Below, in pieces: positions 32,212 to 43,802 of a DNA stretch of 64,000 nt; within the stretch, counting starts at the first letter, position 1, and each line of letters begins with the position of its first letter. Both the position numbers and the translations under genes were made by a program. The DNA lies in NCBI GenBank assembly GCA_009667805.1, contig CM019063.1, positions 56,466,881 to 56,530,880 on the forward strand, given 5' to 3'. Source of the stretch: Leptobrachium leishanense (taxonomy: Eukaryota; Chordata; Amphibia; Anura; Megophryidae). The notes below the pieces were generated by a model. That model ran no database searches. It had not been told where the DNA came from and saw nothing but the letters and a program-made list of their open reading frames with translations.

Positions 32212-32540
32212 GTTTCTTCACTTTGACCGTGGAGAAGCAAGTCAAATCCCATTCAGCACATCCCTCCAATACAACTGTGGAGAAGTTTTGACTTTATGGG
32301 AACTGGTTTCAACCTAACCACCAGGTCGCTGCTCTACAATCATGCAAAGACGAACCGATCCCACTCAGAAGATGCCACCAGCGAGTGTACTTGGGCAAGA
32401 CAACTAATGATATGCATTCGCCTACCTCCCAAAATACTTGTACATCTCATAGATTGTAAGTTCCCTTGGGAACAGGTTCCCCCTGAATCAGGCCATGCGT
32501 GGTACCCTAATGTATTAACCCCTACACTGATCTTGTAAAG
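32212..32540 (+). mobile_element. Retroposon copy, 3' truncated
   Basis: Reverse complement of much of 33580-33880, sharing GTGGAGAAGCAAGTCAAA, CCCACTCAGAAGATGCCACC and TTGTAAGTTCCCTTGGGAAC. Lies just right of the hAT that separates it from 30415-30512. Confidence 0.65.
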
Positions 32541-33507
32541 GGATCATGTCACGAAAAATCTTGAACATAAATATATAGGTTTTATAAATAAATGGTAAAA
32601 CATTTTACAATTAAAGTTAATCGAGCTGTCTGATTTCCCATGGAAGCCAAAAATGTCTTTGTGTCTTTGCTTCAAAAATTGGAAGCTGCGCCGTATCCGC
32701 CGAGCATAGCTTGTGAAAGTCATTAGTGCTATTTAACCCACATTTAAGGGAATTCGTGCCAGTCTCCAGCCTTGAGTTAATATGCTCAGTAATATCAAAT
32801 ACTTGCTCAGAAAATGTTTCTCGCTCTATACAGGCCCAGTGGGGATTGATGGATGTTTCTATGTAAACTTTCCACCCGCTATACAGGATTTTTCGGCACT
32901 GGTCAAGTCATTGATCGAATGTAACTTTCTGGAATGAATGGGAGCTTCTGTATGTTTTTATCTGATGTTACATTCTGGACGTCTTCTCTCTGGTATATAA
33001 ATCTGCATGGATTTATGTCAGGATGGATAGCAGCAATGCTTATTCTTGGAAACCGAGGAACTCTGCGACGGGTCGTATAACATTTTTAAGCAAAGTAAAA
33101 TGCGATGATAACCTAATGTAAATCCTAGTCCTTGTTTTATGTCCCGTTAAGAGTCCGCTAGTAAGTCTAAGCGTGCAGGAAGATTGTCATCAACTAGACA
33201 GCCTATGATGACCTAGGGACCCAGCCACCAAAAACCAGAGTGAGTGAACGGATTATAAGATTATGAGATCAAAAGGCAGGCCTCTGTCTGCCCGCCAGGA
33301 ATCCGTGCAAGATGCTCAATCATGCTTGATTTCCAGCCACTGATATTTGGTGTATGATATGTCCGTGTCCTCTGCTCACACGCAATCAGGGACACCATAA
33401 ACTGGGTGGTAGCCCATGATTTGTTCAAGGGCCCAGAGGCTCCAAGAGATCCTGGCTCTTGCCAAACCCCATGCACTTGTCTAAGTGCTAGAGATGTAAA
33501 GATTATT
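32541..33507. other. No feature recognised
   Basis: About 970 bp without repeats, motifs or open frames that can be interpreted. Confidence 0.5.
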
Positions 33508-33990
33508 ATTATCCTTTATTTATATAGTGCCACATATTCCGCAGTGGCTACAAGATCAGTGTACAAGGAGTTGATACATTAGAATATCACACATGGATGA
33601 TGGCCTGATTCAGGGGGACCCTGTTCCCAAGGGAACTTACAATCTATGAGATGTACAAGTATTTTGTGAGGTAGGCGCATCCATATCGTTAGATGTCTTG
33701 CCCAAAGACACTCGCTGGTGGCATCTTCTGAGTGGGATCAGGTTGTCTTTCCATGATTGTAGAGCAGAGACCTGGTCGTTAGGTTGAACCCGCCTCTCGT
33801 AAAGTCGAGACTTGCTTCTCCACAGTTGTATTGGAGGGATGTGGTGAATGGTATTTTGACTTGCTTCTCCACGGTCGAAGGGTAGATCTCTCCATGATAC
33901 CCAAGAGAGACCCACCAGAATACCAAAAAATTTCCCAGTGGGCCGTGACAAGCAACCAGGGCCGGTAAGAGCACTCTGACTCAAGGAGCG
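33508..33990 (-). mobile_element. Retroposon copy with ATT-repeat tail
   Basis: On the minus strand it ends GTGGCACTATATAAATAAAG followed by GATAATAATAAT. The tail resembles L2-type 3' ends at 46.8 and 58.65 kb. The body matches 32212-32540 in inverse orientation. Confidence 0.65.
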
Positions 33991-34683
33991 ATAAGTATGG
34001 TCTGTATTAGTAGAGGGTCAAACTGAATGCTCTCCAGTCGGGGGAACACTTTTAATCCCCTTGCAAGTTGCTGGACCACCATGGATTTAGCCCACACCCT
34101 GTAATATAAGGTAAACAGAAGAAAAGGGGAAATGCTTTATTTTTAACTAGTGTACTAAACCGCAAACCTTCGTTTTTTTTTGTGGCTGATATTTTTTTTT
34201 TTAAATATCGTCTGATAGTTTATAAAAATGTAGTTGGAACCGACAATTGAAAAATGCCACTGATCCAGAAGAAAGCTGGCCAGTAAAACGCCAGAAAAAA
34301 ATTATTTACAGCCAGAATCTTACAGATTTGAGACTCTAAAAATGACTATTGGAAAAAAAATCTGACGTCTAATAAAAGATTTCAGTCAAATTCCCTCTAT
34401 TTCCCTGTCTGATAATCCATTTAGCAACACCTTTCGGCATTTGACATTTTTTCAGAAATCGGCGCACTGATAAATTCGGAATGAATCGCTAAAGCCGTTA
34501 TTCCCATTAAAATGTATAGCTGTGAGATCTTACATTCAATCCACATTTTAATGTCAGAAAAAAACACAGAAAACTGCCAAAATCTGGCCGACAAAGGTGC
34601 AGAAATGCGGGTAAAGTTAAACTCAAATCTGGATCTCCAGAACAAAAAAATAAATAAATAAATAAAAATCGCCCAAATATAGG
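33991..34683. other. No feature recognised
   Basis: AT-rich sequence with no interpretable frame or repeat. Confidence 0.5.
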
Positions 34684-35397
34684 TGTCACGGTTCCCCCAA
34701 AGGATCTATGATACTGGTCCCTATACGCAGAATGCTATCTACCCTTCCGATCCTTTGTTGGTCGGCAAAACTACCTAAAATCTGTGAACAGACAATAATA
34801 GATTCACAAAGGCTTAACAGACACCAGACATTGATGTTCTACTTGGTCTACTTGGTCAGTAGGATAGCGGGGGTCTTAGCACCAGGAGAGGTAGTCAGCT
34901 GTATGCCACGGTCAGTACACAGGAGGGTTCTCCTACAGATCAGGGTTGGTATACAGAGCGGTTTCTCAGACTTACCAGGAATCATACACATAGAGGGTTA
35001 ACAGGAATAGCCAAAAGTCGGTACACAATGCGGGTAGTCAGGAATAGCCAAAAGTCGATACACAATGTGGGTAGTCAGCAATAACCAAAAATCGGTACAC
35101 AATGTGGGTAGTCAGGAATAGCCAAAAGTCAGTACACAATGTGAGTAGTCAGGAATAGCCAGAGGTCACACACAGAGAGAGAGATCAACAAATAACTAAG
35201 GAGCACTGAGGGATGTGAAACCACATCAGGGCACTGAAGTGAGACGCTGGTCCTTACACCTGGTGGGCGCCATGTCATCAAGCCGCTCCCCGCCCTCTAG
35301 CATCTCACTTGACCGCACCGATCCTGCTCCTCACTCGCGCCCGGCCAGCGAGCAGGACACTGCTGGGAACCGGGTACCGCCAGCGTGGGACGTGACA
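34684..35397 (+). mobile_element. Solo LTR, 714 bp, duplication ATAGG
   Basis: TGTCACGGTTCCCC start, GGGACGTGACA end, ATAGG at 34679-34683 and 35398-35402. Contains a 37-bp tandem repeat at 34999-35165. No internal region or partner LTR. Orientation is not certain. Confidence 0.72.
34999..35165. repeat. 37-bp tandem repeat inside the LTR
   Basis: Four to five units with AGGAATAGCCAAAAGTCGGT and ACACAATGYGGGTAGTC. Confidence 0.85.
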
Positions 35398-35402
35398 ATA
35401 GG

Positions 35403-36019
35403 TCCCATTTTCGGACATCGTGCCAAATTAAAGTGAGCCCAAGGTCAGAAACGGCTCTGTAGTGTGTGACTTTATTATACAGCTTCACTTCTTTGTCCTT
35501 GTGACTTGTGACTGTATCAAGTCAGGCATGTGCCTTCCAGCAAATTAACACGCCTTTTCACCCAATAATTTAACTTAATATTGTTTTATAGAATATTTTG
35601 TGATGGTAATGGCAGTAAATCAGTTTTCGTAAATATACAATTTTATAATTTAGTTAATTTAGAAGGTTGCAATCCTTCACAAATTCCAGTCTAGTGAATA
35701 AACCCAATTATTAAGCAGGTGACATAATTAAAATCGTCTGGCGGTGTAGAAAGTGTTTAATCACACTTTAGTTCTCAAGTCATAATGCAATCGTTAATAT
35801 GTGTTAAGTAACTTATTTGCATTGCTTTATGTGTCTGCTTTCACAGGGCTGTGTTAAAAGCGTCTATTCACACGTCGCCACAGACTAATGATTTAAATCC
35901 ATGTTGCGGAGACAACAAAGTTTGTGAGAAGAGTTTCGGATCGCACCTTTATCTTTTAAACCAAAGATGCCATGTTTAAAGGGCCACTACCACCAAAAAA
36001 TTTAATATCCTTGTTCAGG
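35403..36019. other. No feature recognised
   Basis: No interpretable frame, repeat or motif. Confidence 0.5.
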
Positions 36020-36934
36020 GTTAATCATAGTGCGCTTTGCTCTTTTGTTCCCCGCACTTCGGGGAATCCAATTTCCGGACCCTGTGATGAATTCATCATT
36101 CCCCGCAGGGTCCCCGAACTGCAGGGAAAACACGCCGACCGCATCCAAAAAAAATAAAAAGCAGATTGGAACAGAAGAAAAATGTAGCAAAACTGCCGAA
36201 AAAAAGTTGAATGCACTAGACCAGGGGTCAGCAACCTTGGTTCCCTTATGTTTTGGGAACTGCATCTCCCATGATGCTCAGTTACCCATTAGGCTTACTG
36301 AGCCACATGGGAAATGTAGTTCCCAAAACATCAGGGAGCCAAGGTTGCTGACCCCTGCACTAGACGATCTGCCGCAAAACCCCCGAACGCATTCGAGAAA
36401 AGCCAGCGATCCATCAAACAGAGCCGACAAGCCGACGAACGGGTAAAAAAACACCCCGCAACTTTTAAACGCTGTTTGCAAAAAAACTGCTCCATGAAAA
36501 TGCCTGAAAATTACATATAAGGTCCTATGAATAATATCAAAAAGGTCTGTTATAGAAAAGAAACACTATTTAAAAAAAAATTCGCAGAAACATCCTGATA
36601 AATAAAAAGACTTTTTGCTGCAGATTAAAAGAATAAACGGCTTAAAAAAATATGCAATAAAAACAGGAATATTTTTTTCATTGAAAACTATGGGATTCGC
36701 CTGATAAAAGCTGCGAATTAAACTACCGAACATCAGGGCTATTTCACTGACATTTCACTGCTTTTCGCTGTCTCTGAATGGATTAAACATTGATTCTCCG
36801 TGGGGATCTTACTGCCTTCAACCAGCACTGGATTTCGCTAGCAACTCAGCAATATTTGGCGAACTGCCTGCTTTGTGATTAGCTGAACGACTCTGAATTT
36901 GCACCGCACGGGGAAATTCAGATAAAACCTAAAT
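36020..36934 (+). mobile_element. CAGGGTTATTC-family long element, partial
   Basis: From about 36370 it follows the full-length copy at 53360-54204 (AACGCTGTTTGCAAA, ACTGCAG-like block, TCACTGC, GGGGAAATTCA). Interrupted by the hAT MITE at 36222-36357 and cut on the right by a hammerhead-bearing repeat. Limits approximate. Confidence 0.55.
36222..36357. mobile_element. Small hAT MITE (136 bp), perfect 8-bp duplication
   Basis: CAGGGGTCAGCAACCTTGG ... CCAAGGTTGCTGACCCCTG termini. Duplications CACTAGAC at 36214-36221 and 36358-36365. Interior has the CATCTCCCATGATGCTCA block. Complete and little decayed. Confidence 0.9.
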
Positions 36935-37630
36935 AAAAAGAATTAGAACAAACAATCCAACGCGTTTCGCTAGCTTGGCTAACTTCCTCAGGGAAAACCG
37001 ATCACCGACTTAAATAAAGTGCCAGTGTGGCTTTTTCGTGATTGCTTCCACATTCCGGGATGGTGACGTGTCAGTGATGCAGCATACCGACTGGGTTTGA
37101 TGATGCAGAGCTACTTTCCGAATACCCATAGTAGAGTCTGAACCTGAGGTCTGTGGCGCCATCTTGAAACATCCCTTTGCCAGTCCTCGGCGCTCTTTAC
37201 AACCAGTCAGCTCGACAGTTTAAAACCCATAGAATTATCAGGTGTAAAACAGATATACTGTAAAGGGAATCTAAAACAGAATCTAAAAATGGATAAGGGA
37301 TAACTCCTAGGTCCAACAATAAAAAGAAACACAGCTAACGAAACGCGTTGGATTGTTTGTGCTTATTCGTTTCATTTATGTTTTAACCCTACGTTTTTGC
37401 TTTTAATAATATATCCCCTTTATTTTATTTATTATTATTTTATCTTTATTATTTTTAAAAAGTAGCTTGAGCCCCCTTCTTCCCTTCATTTGAAGGAGTT
37501 GTGGAACCTTGTGTTCCATCTTGCTAAGTAGCTTGAGTGCGATTTGAAGGGGGCCTTATACTATTATGTTAATTAAGCTGTATTATGCTATTTGATATCT
37601 TTGTATCGTTATAGGTATACTCCTATAACT
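36935..37630 (-). mobile_element. Hammerhead-bearing retroposon with inverted ends
   Basis: AACAAACAATCCAACGCGTT at 36949 recurs inverted as AACGCGTTGGATTGTTTG near 37342. The first copy carries a full hammerhead-like motif, the second only its GAAA half. T-rich sequence follows to about 37640. Limits approximate, no target duplication seen. Confidence 0.5.
36956..36994 (-). ncRNA. Hammerhead-ribozyme-like motif 5
   Basis: Minus strand: TCC, CTGAGGA, extra A, stem II GTTAGC/GCTAGC (6 bp including one G-T wobble, loop CAA), GAAA, ACGCGT-T, GGA. Stem I is 3 bp (TCC/GGA). Position 7 of the core is variable in hammerheads, so CTGAGGA is acceptable. Confidence 0.55.
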
Positions 37631-37639
37631 TTTGTAGTG

Positions 37640-38031
37640 CTAAAAAAAAATCCAATAAATAACTAAAGAGACTTTTTGCTGCAAATTAAAAGAATAAACA
37701 GTTTAATAAATATTTAATAAAAAAGGGAATATTTTTAACATTGAAACCTATGGGATTCGTCAGATTCAACCTGCCGAATGAAACCACCGAACAGCAGGGC
37801 ATTTCTCTGACATTTCACTGCTGTTCGATGTCTGTGAATAGATTAACCATTGATTCTCTATGGGGGATTCCACTGCCGTCAAAGGTCACCGTATTTCGCT
37901 GGCAATTCACCAATATTTGGTGAATTGCCAGCTTTCTGAATAGCCGAATGGCCACGAAATTGCACCGTACGGGGAAATTCACTGTTCGGTACAATTTTTG
38001 AGCCAATTCAGCTCTCTTTGAATAACCCCTT
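37640..38031 (+). mobile_element. CAGGGTTATTC-family long element, 3' half
   Basis: Ends CTCTCTTTGAATAACCCCT. Interior matches 53850-54204 (ATTTCACTGCTGTTCGATG, ATTCTCTATGGGGGATTCC, GGGGAAATTCACTGTTCGG). Confidence 0.7.
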
Positions 38032-38267
38032 AAATGTTTGTTGTTTTTGCAGCTGATATTTTTTTTCAGCACACTTGGAGTGGAAAGAAATTGACATGAA
38101 GGATCAGGAGGGTCGAAAAGGTAGATGCAAGATCTAGGAGGTCAAGGGACAAACCTGGGGAAGGAGGAGTGAATGAAGACTATCACAGGGATATGAGGGT
38201 GCAAGGCAACTGCCATAAGGAATTGTGGGGAAGATAAATAAGATTGGGTAGTCTGTTGATACAATAA

Positions 38268-38998
38268 TACTGTGAGTTTTATTGCTGTGGAGCTCTGTGA
38301 TAAACTCATACACACTGCACAATACTGTGAGTTTTATTGCTGTGAAGCTCTGTGATACGCTCATACACACTGCACATTATGTGAGTTTTATTGCTGTGGA
38401 GCTCTGTGATACACTCATACACACCGCACATTACTGTGAGTGTTATTGCTGTGGAGCTTTTTGATATGCTAATACGCACTGCACATTACTGTGAGTTTTA
38501 TTGCTGTGGAGCTCTGTGATACACTCATACACACCGCACATTACTGTGAGTTTTATTGCTGTGGAGCTCTGTGTTCCACTCATACACACCGCACATTACT
38601 GTGAGTGTTATTGCTGTGGAGCTCTTTGATACGCTAATACGCACTGCACATTATGTGAGTTTTATTGCTGTGGAGCTCTGTGGTACACTCATACACACCG
38701 CACATTACTGTGAGTGTTATTGCTGTGGAGCTCTTTGATACGCTAATACACACTGCACATTACTTTGAGTTGTATTGCTGTGGAGCTCTGTGATACACTC
38801 ATACACACTGCACATTACTGTGAGTGTTATTGCTGCGGAGCTCTGTGATATGCTCATACACACTGCACCACACATTACTGTGAGTGTTATTGCTGTGGAG
38901 CTGTGTGATATGCTCATACACACTGCACATTACTTTGAGTTTTATTGCTGTGGAGCTCTGATTCAATCATAGCATTGCACATTGCTGTGAGTTTTATT
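38268..38998. repeat. 55-bp minisatellite, about 13 units
   Basis: Units have GTGAGTTTTATTGCTGTGG, AGCTCTGTGATACACTCATA and CACACTGCACATTACT. Related units lie at 54466-54660 in both orientations. Confidence 0.9.
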
Positions 38999-39004
38999 CT
39001 TATT

Positions 39005-39481
39005 TTTCCTTTTTACATGCAATTACTTCAAACAAAGAAAAAACCCCAGCAGCATGTGTTTTATAATATACAAGTAATCTACTTACAGCTTATGTAAGTG
39101 GTAGAGTACCTTTAAATTAGCACCATTTACAAAACAATGAACTGTCAAACTCTTTGTCTACTCTTTAAGAAACACACAAAACAAAAGCCTTGGTTGGAAC
39201 ATTTTGTATCCTTGAACGAGATAGAACACAGTGATCTAGCTCCACACAGCTTATTCAAAATGTTAGCTAAAGTTATGGCATTTTTTTTAAATGTTAATAG
39301 GTTAAACCGCATGGACAGAAGTTAAAGGAATACTGTAGGATGAAAATAGAATGGGGGGGCAGTGGTGTCAAACATTAACCCCTCCTGACCCTTTCCGTCT
39401 TGTATAATTAATAAATGTGCTGTTGTGTTGCATTATGTCCACTTATATTAAAAAACAAAACACACAACCTCCCAGCTTTTA
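39005..39481. other. No feature recognised
   Basis: AT-rich, no interpretable features. Confidence 0.5.
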
Positions 39482-39582
39482 ACATTGAATAGCCAAATGG
39501 CCACAAAATAACAACGTACGGGGAAATTCACTGTTTGGTGCAATTTCGTGGCCAGTTCAGCGCTTTCTGAATAACCCTGATA
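39482..39582 (+). mobile_element. CAGGGTTATTC-family terminal fragment
   Basis: AATAGCCAAATGGCCAC, GTACGGGGAAATTCACTG and GCTTTCTGAATAACCCTG match the last 100 bp of 37640-38031. Confidence 0.6.
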
Positions 39583-39653
39583 GTCTTTTTCCTTTTTTGA
39601 TACTTGGTTGCACCATATAAGTATTATTGGTTATTAATAATAACCAATTAATG

Positions 39654-39856
39654 TGCCGGCCGGGTGGAGTAGAGGTAACATCACTGCTCTATAACCTTGA
39701 AGACACAGGCTCAAATCCCAGCAAGAGCACCCCTCCAGCAAATGCCCCTGGGCAAGACACCCAACGGCACACATGCGTCACCCAGGACACACCCGAAGAT
39801 GAGAGAAATCTCAATGTATCCTTCCTGGTAAAATACCTTATCAAAAATAAATAAAG
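39654..39856 (+). mobile_element. tRNA-derived SINE sharing a LINE tail
   Basis: The head resembles a tRNA: TGGAGTAGAGGTAAC is an A-box-like segment and AGGCTCAAATCCCA matches the B box (GGTTCRANTCC). These would drive RNA polymerase III. The 3' end, GAGAAATCTCAATGTATCC then TTCCTGGTAAAATACC, is the tail of the LINE at 5385-6075, so the LINE enzyme probably mobilises the SINE. No clean target duplication was found. Confidence 0.78.
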
Positions 39857-40272
39857 GTTTGCCTTTTCTAGTATTGTGTTTGGATTGTGTGTTTGGTGGT
39901 TTTTACCACCTGACCTTTTTTTTATTATCTTATGTGTAAAAATCACATGACACCGGTGTATATAGGAACTGTCATTGCACATACAGTAAGCCAATGTAAA
40001 TGATTTGAGAGCACTGGGAATGGGCAGCAGCTTGTCCCCCGATACGTCCCTGCCCAGGCCTCAATAACATTTTACATCACGTGTGCTATTACAGAGGAGG
40101 CCTAGGTAGAGCACATACCAGTATGATCCCATGGAAAAGAGCCAGATACAAAATGCCAGGAAGGTTCCCCATGTACGGGAGATGCACTTCAGCCTTTATT
40201 GGGCCTCGCTTGAGCCCCGCTCACACCTGAAATATAAGCAGCATGAAGAAGGATAAACATTAAAAAAAAAAC

Positions 40273-40625
40273 TCAGGCTGGTGTCAGACAAGTGTTTTAC
40301 AGAGCGGAAGGAACGTCCGTGAGAGTGGACGTTCCTTCCACTCTAATGCCCGTCTGACGCCCATCTGATGCAGTTAGTGCGCTCAGCGCTGCAAGGCTCG
40401 ATCCTCCTACGGAGGATCGCGCTTTACAGCCCCGTCGAATGCGCGTCGTAGTGTTTCGACGAGGAGGCTTTGTAGACATCCGCAGGACACCTGCTGTAGC
40501 ATGCGCAATTTGTGAACGCGCTCCAGTGTGTGGCCGACCCCGTCAAAGCGTCACAGCGCTGCGACAGACGAGGGGAAGGCACATCAGTACAGGCGGACAT
40601 AGTGTGCTCGTCTGACATGGCCCTA
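40273..40625. mobile_element. CpG-rich MITE, GTCAGAC termini
   Basis: AGGCTGGTGTCAGACAAG and CTCGTCTGACATGGCCCTA are imperfect inverted ends. Interior has AACGTCCGTGAGAGTGGACG and GGAACGTCC/GGACGTTCC hairpins. Termini resemble the partial element at 63833-64000. Confidence 0.6.
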
Positions 40626-41342
40626 AATCAAATGTTCTACTGACAGTAAATAAATCACTGTATGACTATAGTGTTAAGTTAAAACTATACCGGGAAGTCT
40701 ACCGCATGCAGAACACGATTAGAGTCTGGTCTTTCAGAATCTTAACCCTTTCACTACCAAGCGGTTTTGTTGAAATTGTTTTCATCATAACATTTATTTG
40801 AAGCCTGGGATGTGAAGTCAACAATTAAATTAAGAGTGAAATAGAAGTTTTGCCCTATAAAATTTTTATTCTGAGATAGTTAAAATAAATTGAAATCATG
40901 TTAATCTGCTCAGTTTAAATTTTTCTGTGTATTTGTTTATCCTTTACAGAAATATTGTTGAAATGTAAGATTCTGAGCTCTGGATGGTGTCCCTTATCTT
41001 ATGCACTTTCAAACGGGGTCTGCATTATTATCATACAGGCCTTTGTGTTAGATACTTTTATTTATCACAGTTACTGTAACAAAATGTTCAGGTCTCCTGC
41101 TTATGGGGGTTTGTAGTGATCATAATGAGATTATTAGCAATGCAGCTTCCAGAAAATACCAATAGATTATAAAAATGATATCTATATGTGGCATAATGCC
41201 GGTGTATGGGAATTACAGTAACACCTTGTATCTGTACTGTACAGGGATTCACACTCATTATAACCCCCTGTATCATATCCCTGTGCAGCAGTGAGTGACC
41301 CCAGAACTCTGCTTGCATTCTGTCCTCTCCCTGGCTACTGTA
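40626..41342. other. No feature recognised
   Basis: No interpretable frame or repeat. CTTAACCCTTTCACTACC at 40741 resembles a TTAA-type terminus, without a partner. Confidence 0.4.
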
Positions 41343-41720
41343 GAAACATAGAAACATAGAAAAATGTCGGCAGATAAGAACCTTTCGGCTCATCTAGTCT
41401 GCCCAATTACATGGATACTTAACCTGGATTTATCTTTTGTTTAGGATAGCCTTATGCCTATCCCATGCCTGCTTAAATTCAATTACTGTTTTGGCCTCTA
41501 CCACTTCTACTGGAAGACTGTTCCATGTATCCACCACCCTCTCAGTAAAATAATGCTTTCTGATGTTACTTTTAAACCTTTGCCCCTCTAATCTAAGACT
41601 ATGTCCTCTTGTTTTGCTACTTTGTTTCCTTTTACATATACTCCCTTCCTCTACCTTGTGGATTCCCTTTACGTATTTAAATGTTTCTATCATATCTCCT
41701 CTGTCTCGTCTTTTGTTATG
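41343..41720 (-). mobile_element. CR1-like LINE 3' end, second copy
   Basis: Inverse of the copy at 6535-8118, beginning with GAAACATAGAAACATAGAAA (the tail) and truncated near 41720. Confidence 0.78.
41430..41693 (-). pseudogene. CR1-like LINE ORF C terminus, second copy
   Basis: 87 residues in one frame with E-R-V-V-D-T-W-N-S-L-P-V-E-V-V and the same H-K-A-I-L-N-K-R end as the copy at 7777-8030, here without frameshift. Only the C terminus is present. Confidence 0.75.
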
Positions 41721-42407
41721 CCGTACTTATCTATTTAAACTTTTTGTTACAGTGAGAATCTATTTGCAGCTGGTTTTATGTCTCTCCAGGGTGCTTGGTG
41801 AGACCTAAAACAAAGGGCACTATCACCTGGTGTGAGCAAAACGCCAACGCTACATGAAAAATCTAGCGTGAACCGCTAAAATGTATCGCCTAATGACCCA
41901 CCAACAGATCACCTTGTCTGCGGTTGTCAGTGTACAAGGTCGTTTAGCACACGCTAGGGAAACATAAAGACCCGGGCTGAGACCCAGCGCTAATCTGGTT
42001 ATATACAGGATAGAACTTTTTGTTTCCAGTGCAGAGTGCCGGGCCATATCTATCCCCTGCCCTCACAAGCTTGTATACATATGAACACATCCAGCGAATA
42101 GTCCTCACACCCGGCATTATTAAAATCCTCCAAGGAGGCCGTATTATCCATGTTTATATGCGCACATATATTAATTAAGGCTGATGGGCATTGCATGATA
42201 AATGCCACCCGACAGCATGTAGAATCATTACACTGCATTTAATAGATCCAAAAGCAAAGCCAGGTGAACAACAATAATGTCCCTGCTGCAGCATGTTTCA
42301 GGGCAAGACTTATCCATGTGTCCCTTTAAACATGGTCCTAAACATAATACTCTACCCCTTACATATTGTGAATAACCCCCACCATAAAATGGCAGAAGAA
42401 GGTTACC
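41721..42407. other. No feature recognised
   Basis: No interpretable features. Confidence 0.45.
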
Positions 42408-42661
42408 CGACACTGGACGGCACATGGAAGGCTATCGAACACCCGGACAGTGCAAGAAGGCTGCCAGACACTGGACAGCGCAGGAAGGACGCCGGACACT
42501 GCATGGCACAAGAAGACTGCCTGACACTGGATGGCATAGGAAGGCTGCTAGGCACTGAATGACACAGGAAGGCTGCCAGACATTGGACAGCACTGGAAGC
42601 CTGCCTGATACTGGACAGTGCATAAAGGCTGTCAGACACTGGACGACAGAGGTTGGCTGCA
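42408..42661. repeat. 28-bp minisatellite, about 9 units
   Basis: Units read approximately GACACTGGACAGCGCAGGAA then GGCTGCCA, diverged by several substitutions each. Open frames here are by-products. Confidence 0.85.
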
Positions 42662-43802
42662 GGGCATGCAGATAGAGATGGCCTCAGGATAAACAGGACG
42701 TGTGCATTGTCTGCAGACAATACAAGGGCACTGATTTATCTGTGCCTCAACCGTAAGTAGGGAGTGGGCTAAGAGATCAGCAGCCACACCTGTGGTCTAC
42801 CATGGGAGCTGTGTGTGAATTTAGACATTAATTCTGGGAGAAAAAAGGGGTACAGGAGCTCCGATGTCAGCTGAGCCATGCCTAGCACATGATCTCTATT
42901 TTTTCTCAGGAGCCTTCAAGTTGGATTTATGACATTGTTGCGTCTTGTTTCTGTGTCAAACGGCTTTCGTTGTAACTCATGTTCATTTCGTCCATTGTAC
43001 AGTATAATGATATCGCTATGAAAATTGCCCATATAGCTCTACGCTAAATACTAATCGTGAAATAACACGTGTGCCCAAAATATCGTTATGTCACTGTGTG
43101 CCTCTGTAAGTCTTTCAATGAATATGTTCCTCTGTTTTTTCATCATATAATGACATGCCTCAAGGTTTCTTTCATGCTGGCGATTATTTTACATTTAAGT
43201 AATTTTGTAGGAAAGAAAAATATTGACAAGCTGAAAAGGAAATGTCCTTATGTTGGTATAGCTGTAGATATTTATAATGGAACGTGTGAGTGCGGAGAAT
43301 AAAATTATTCAATCATTGCAACAGCTGGATATGTTAATTTAACAAGGCCAATAGCGCTGTCAATCAGATGGGTTAGAATGAAGATAATTTAGTTACATTT
43401 GTGTTTCGTCTGATTTTCATATTACTCCGCAAATAAGAGCATTTGATAAAATGTGTAAAAATCTACATCTAATCCTAGGCATTCTATATAAATAGTAGGT
43501 GCAACGTAACATTATACCATTTCCGTCTATATAAGGACCATAGTAATTATAAATAAAATTGTTGAAGGAGCTCTTTGCAAAACTAAAATACTTAGCTTTA
43601 ATACTGTGTCTTCTCCTGGACTATACTTGACACCATATTATGTAAAGGAAATCAATAAGCAGTGGAGGCTCATCCATGGGTCAGATGGGGCAGCACCCCA
43701 CCATTTTATTTTTCAATAAAAAAAATTATACTGTAGAATTCTTTCTTATCTGTAATTTTTTGTCTTTTAGAATATGCATGATTGATAAAATGTATTATCT
43801 CC
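42662..43802. other. No feature recognised
   Basis: About 1.1 kb of AT-rich sequence. A 77-residue frame at 43069-43302 has no recognisable domain and no supporting context. Confidence 0.5.

Noticed and set aside
37334..37365. Another hammerhead at the second inverted end
   Set aside because: Has GCTAACGAAACGCGTTGGATT-like half (shown here only in part) but no CTGANGA box upstream.
43069..43302. 77-codon ORF as a small gene
   Set aside because: No domain, no splice or promoter context, and length is expected by chance in AT-rich DNA.
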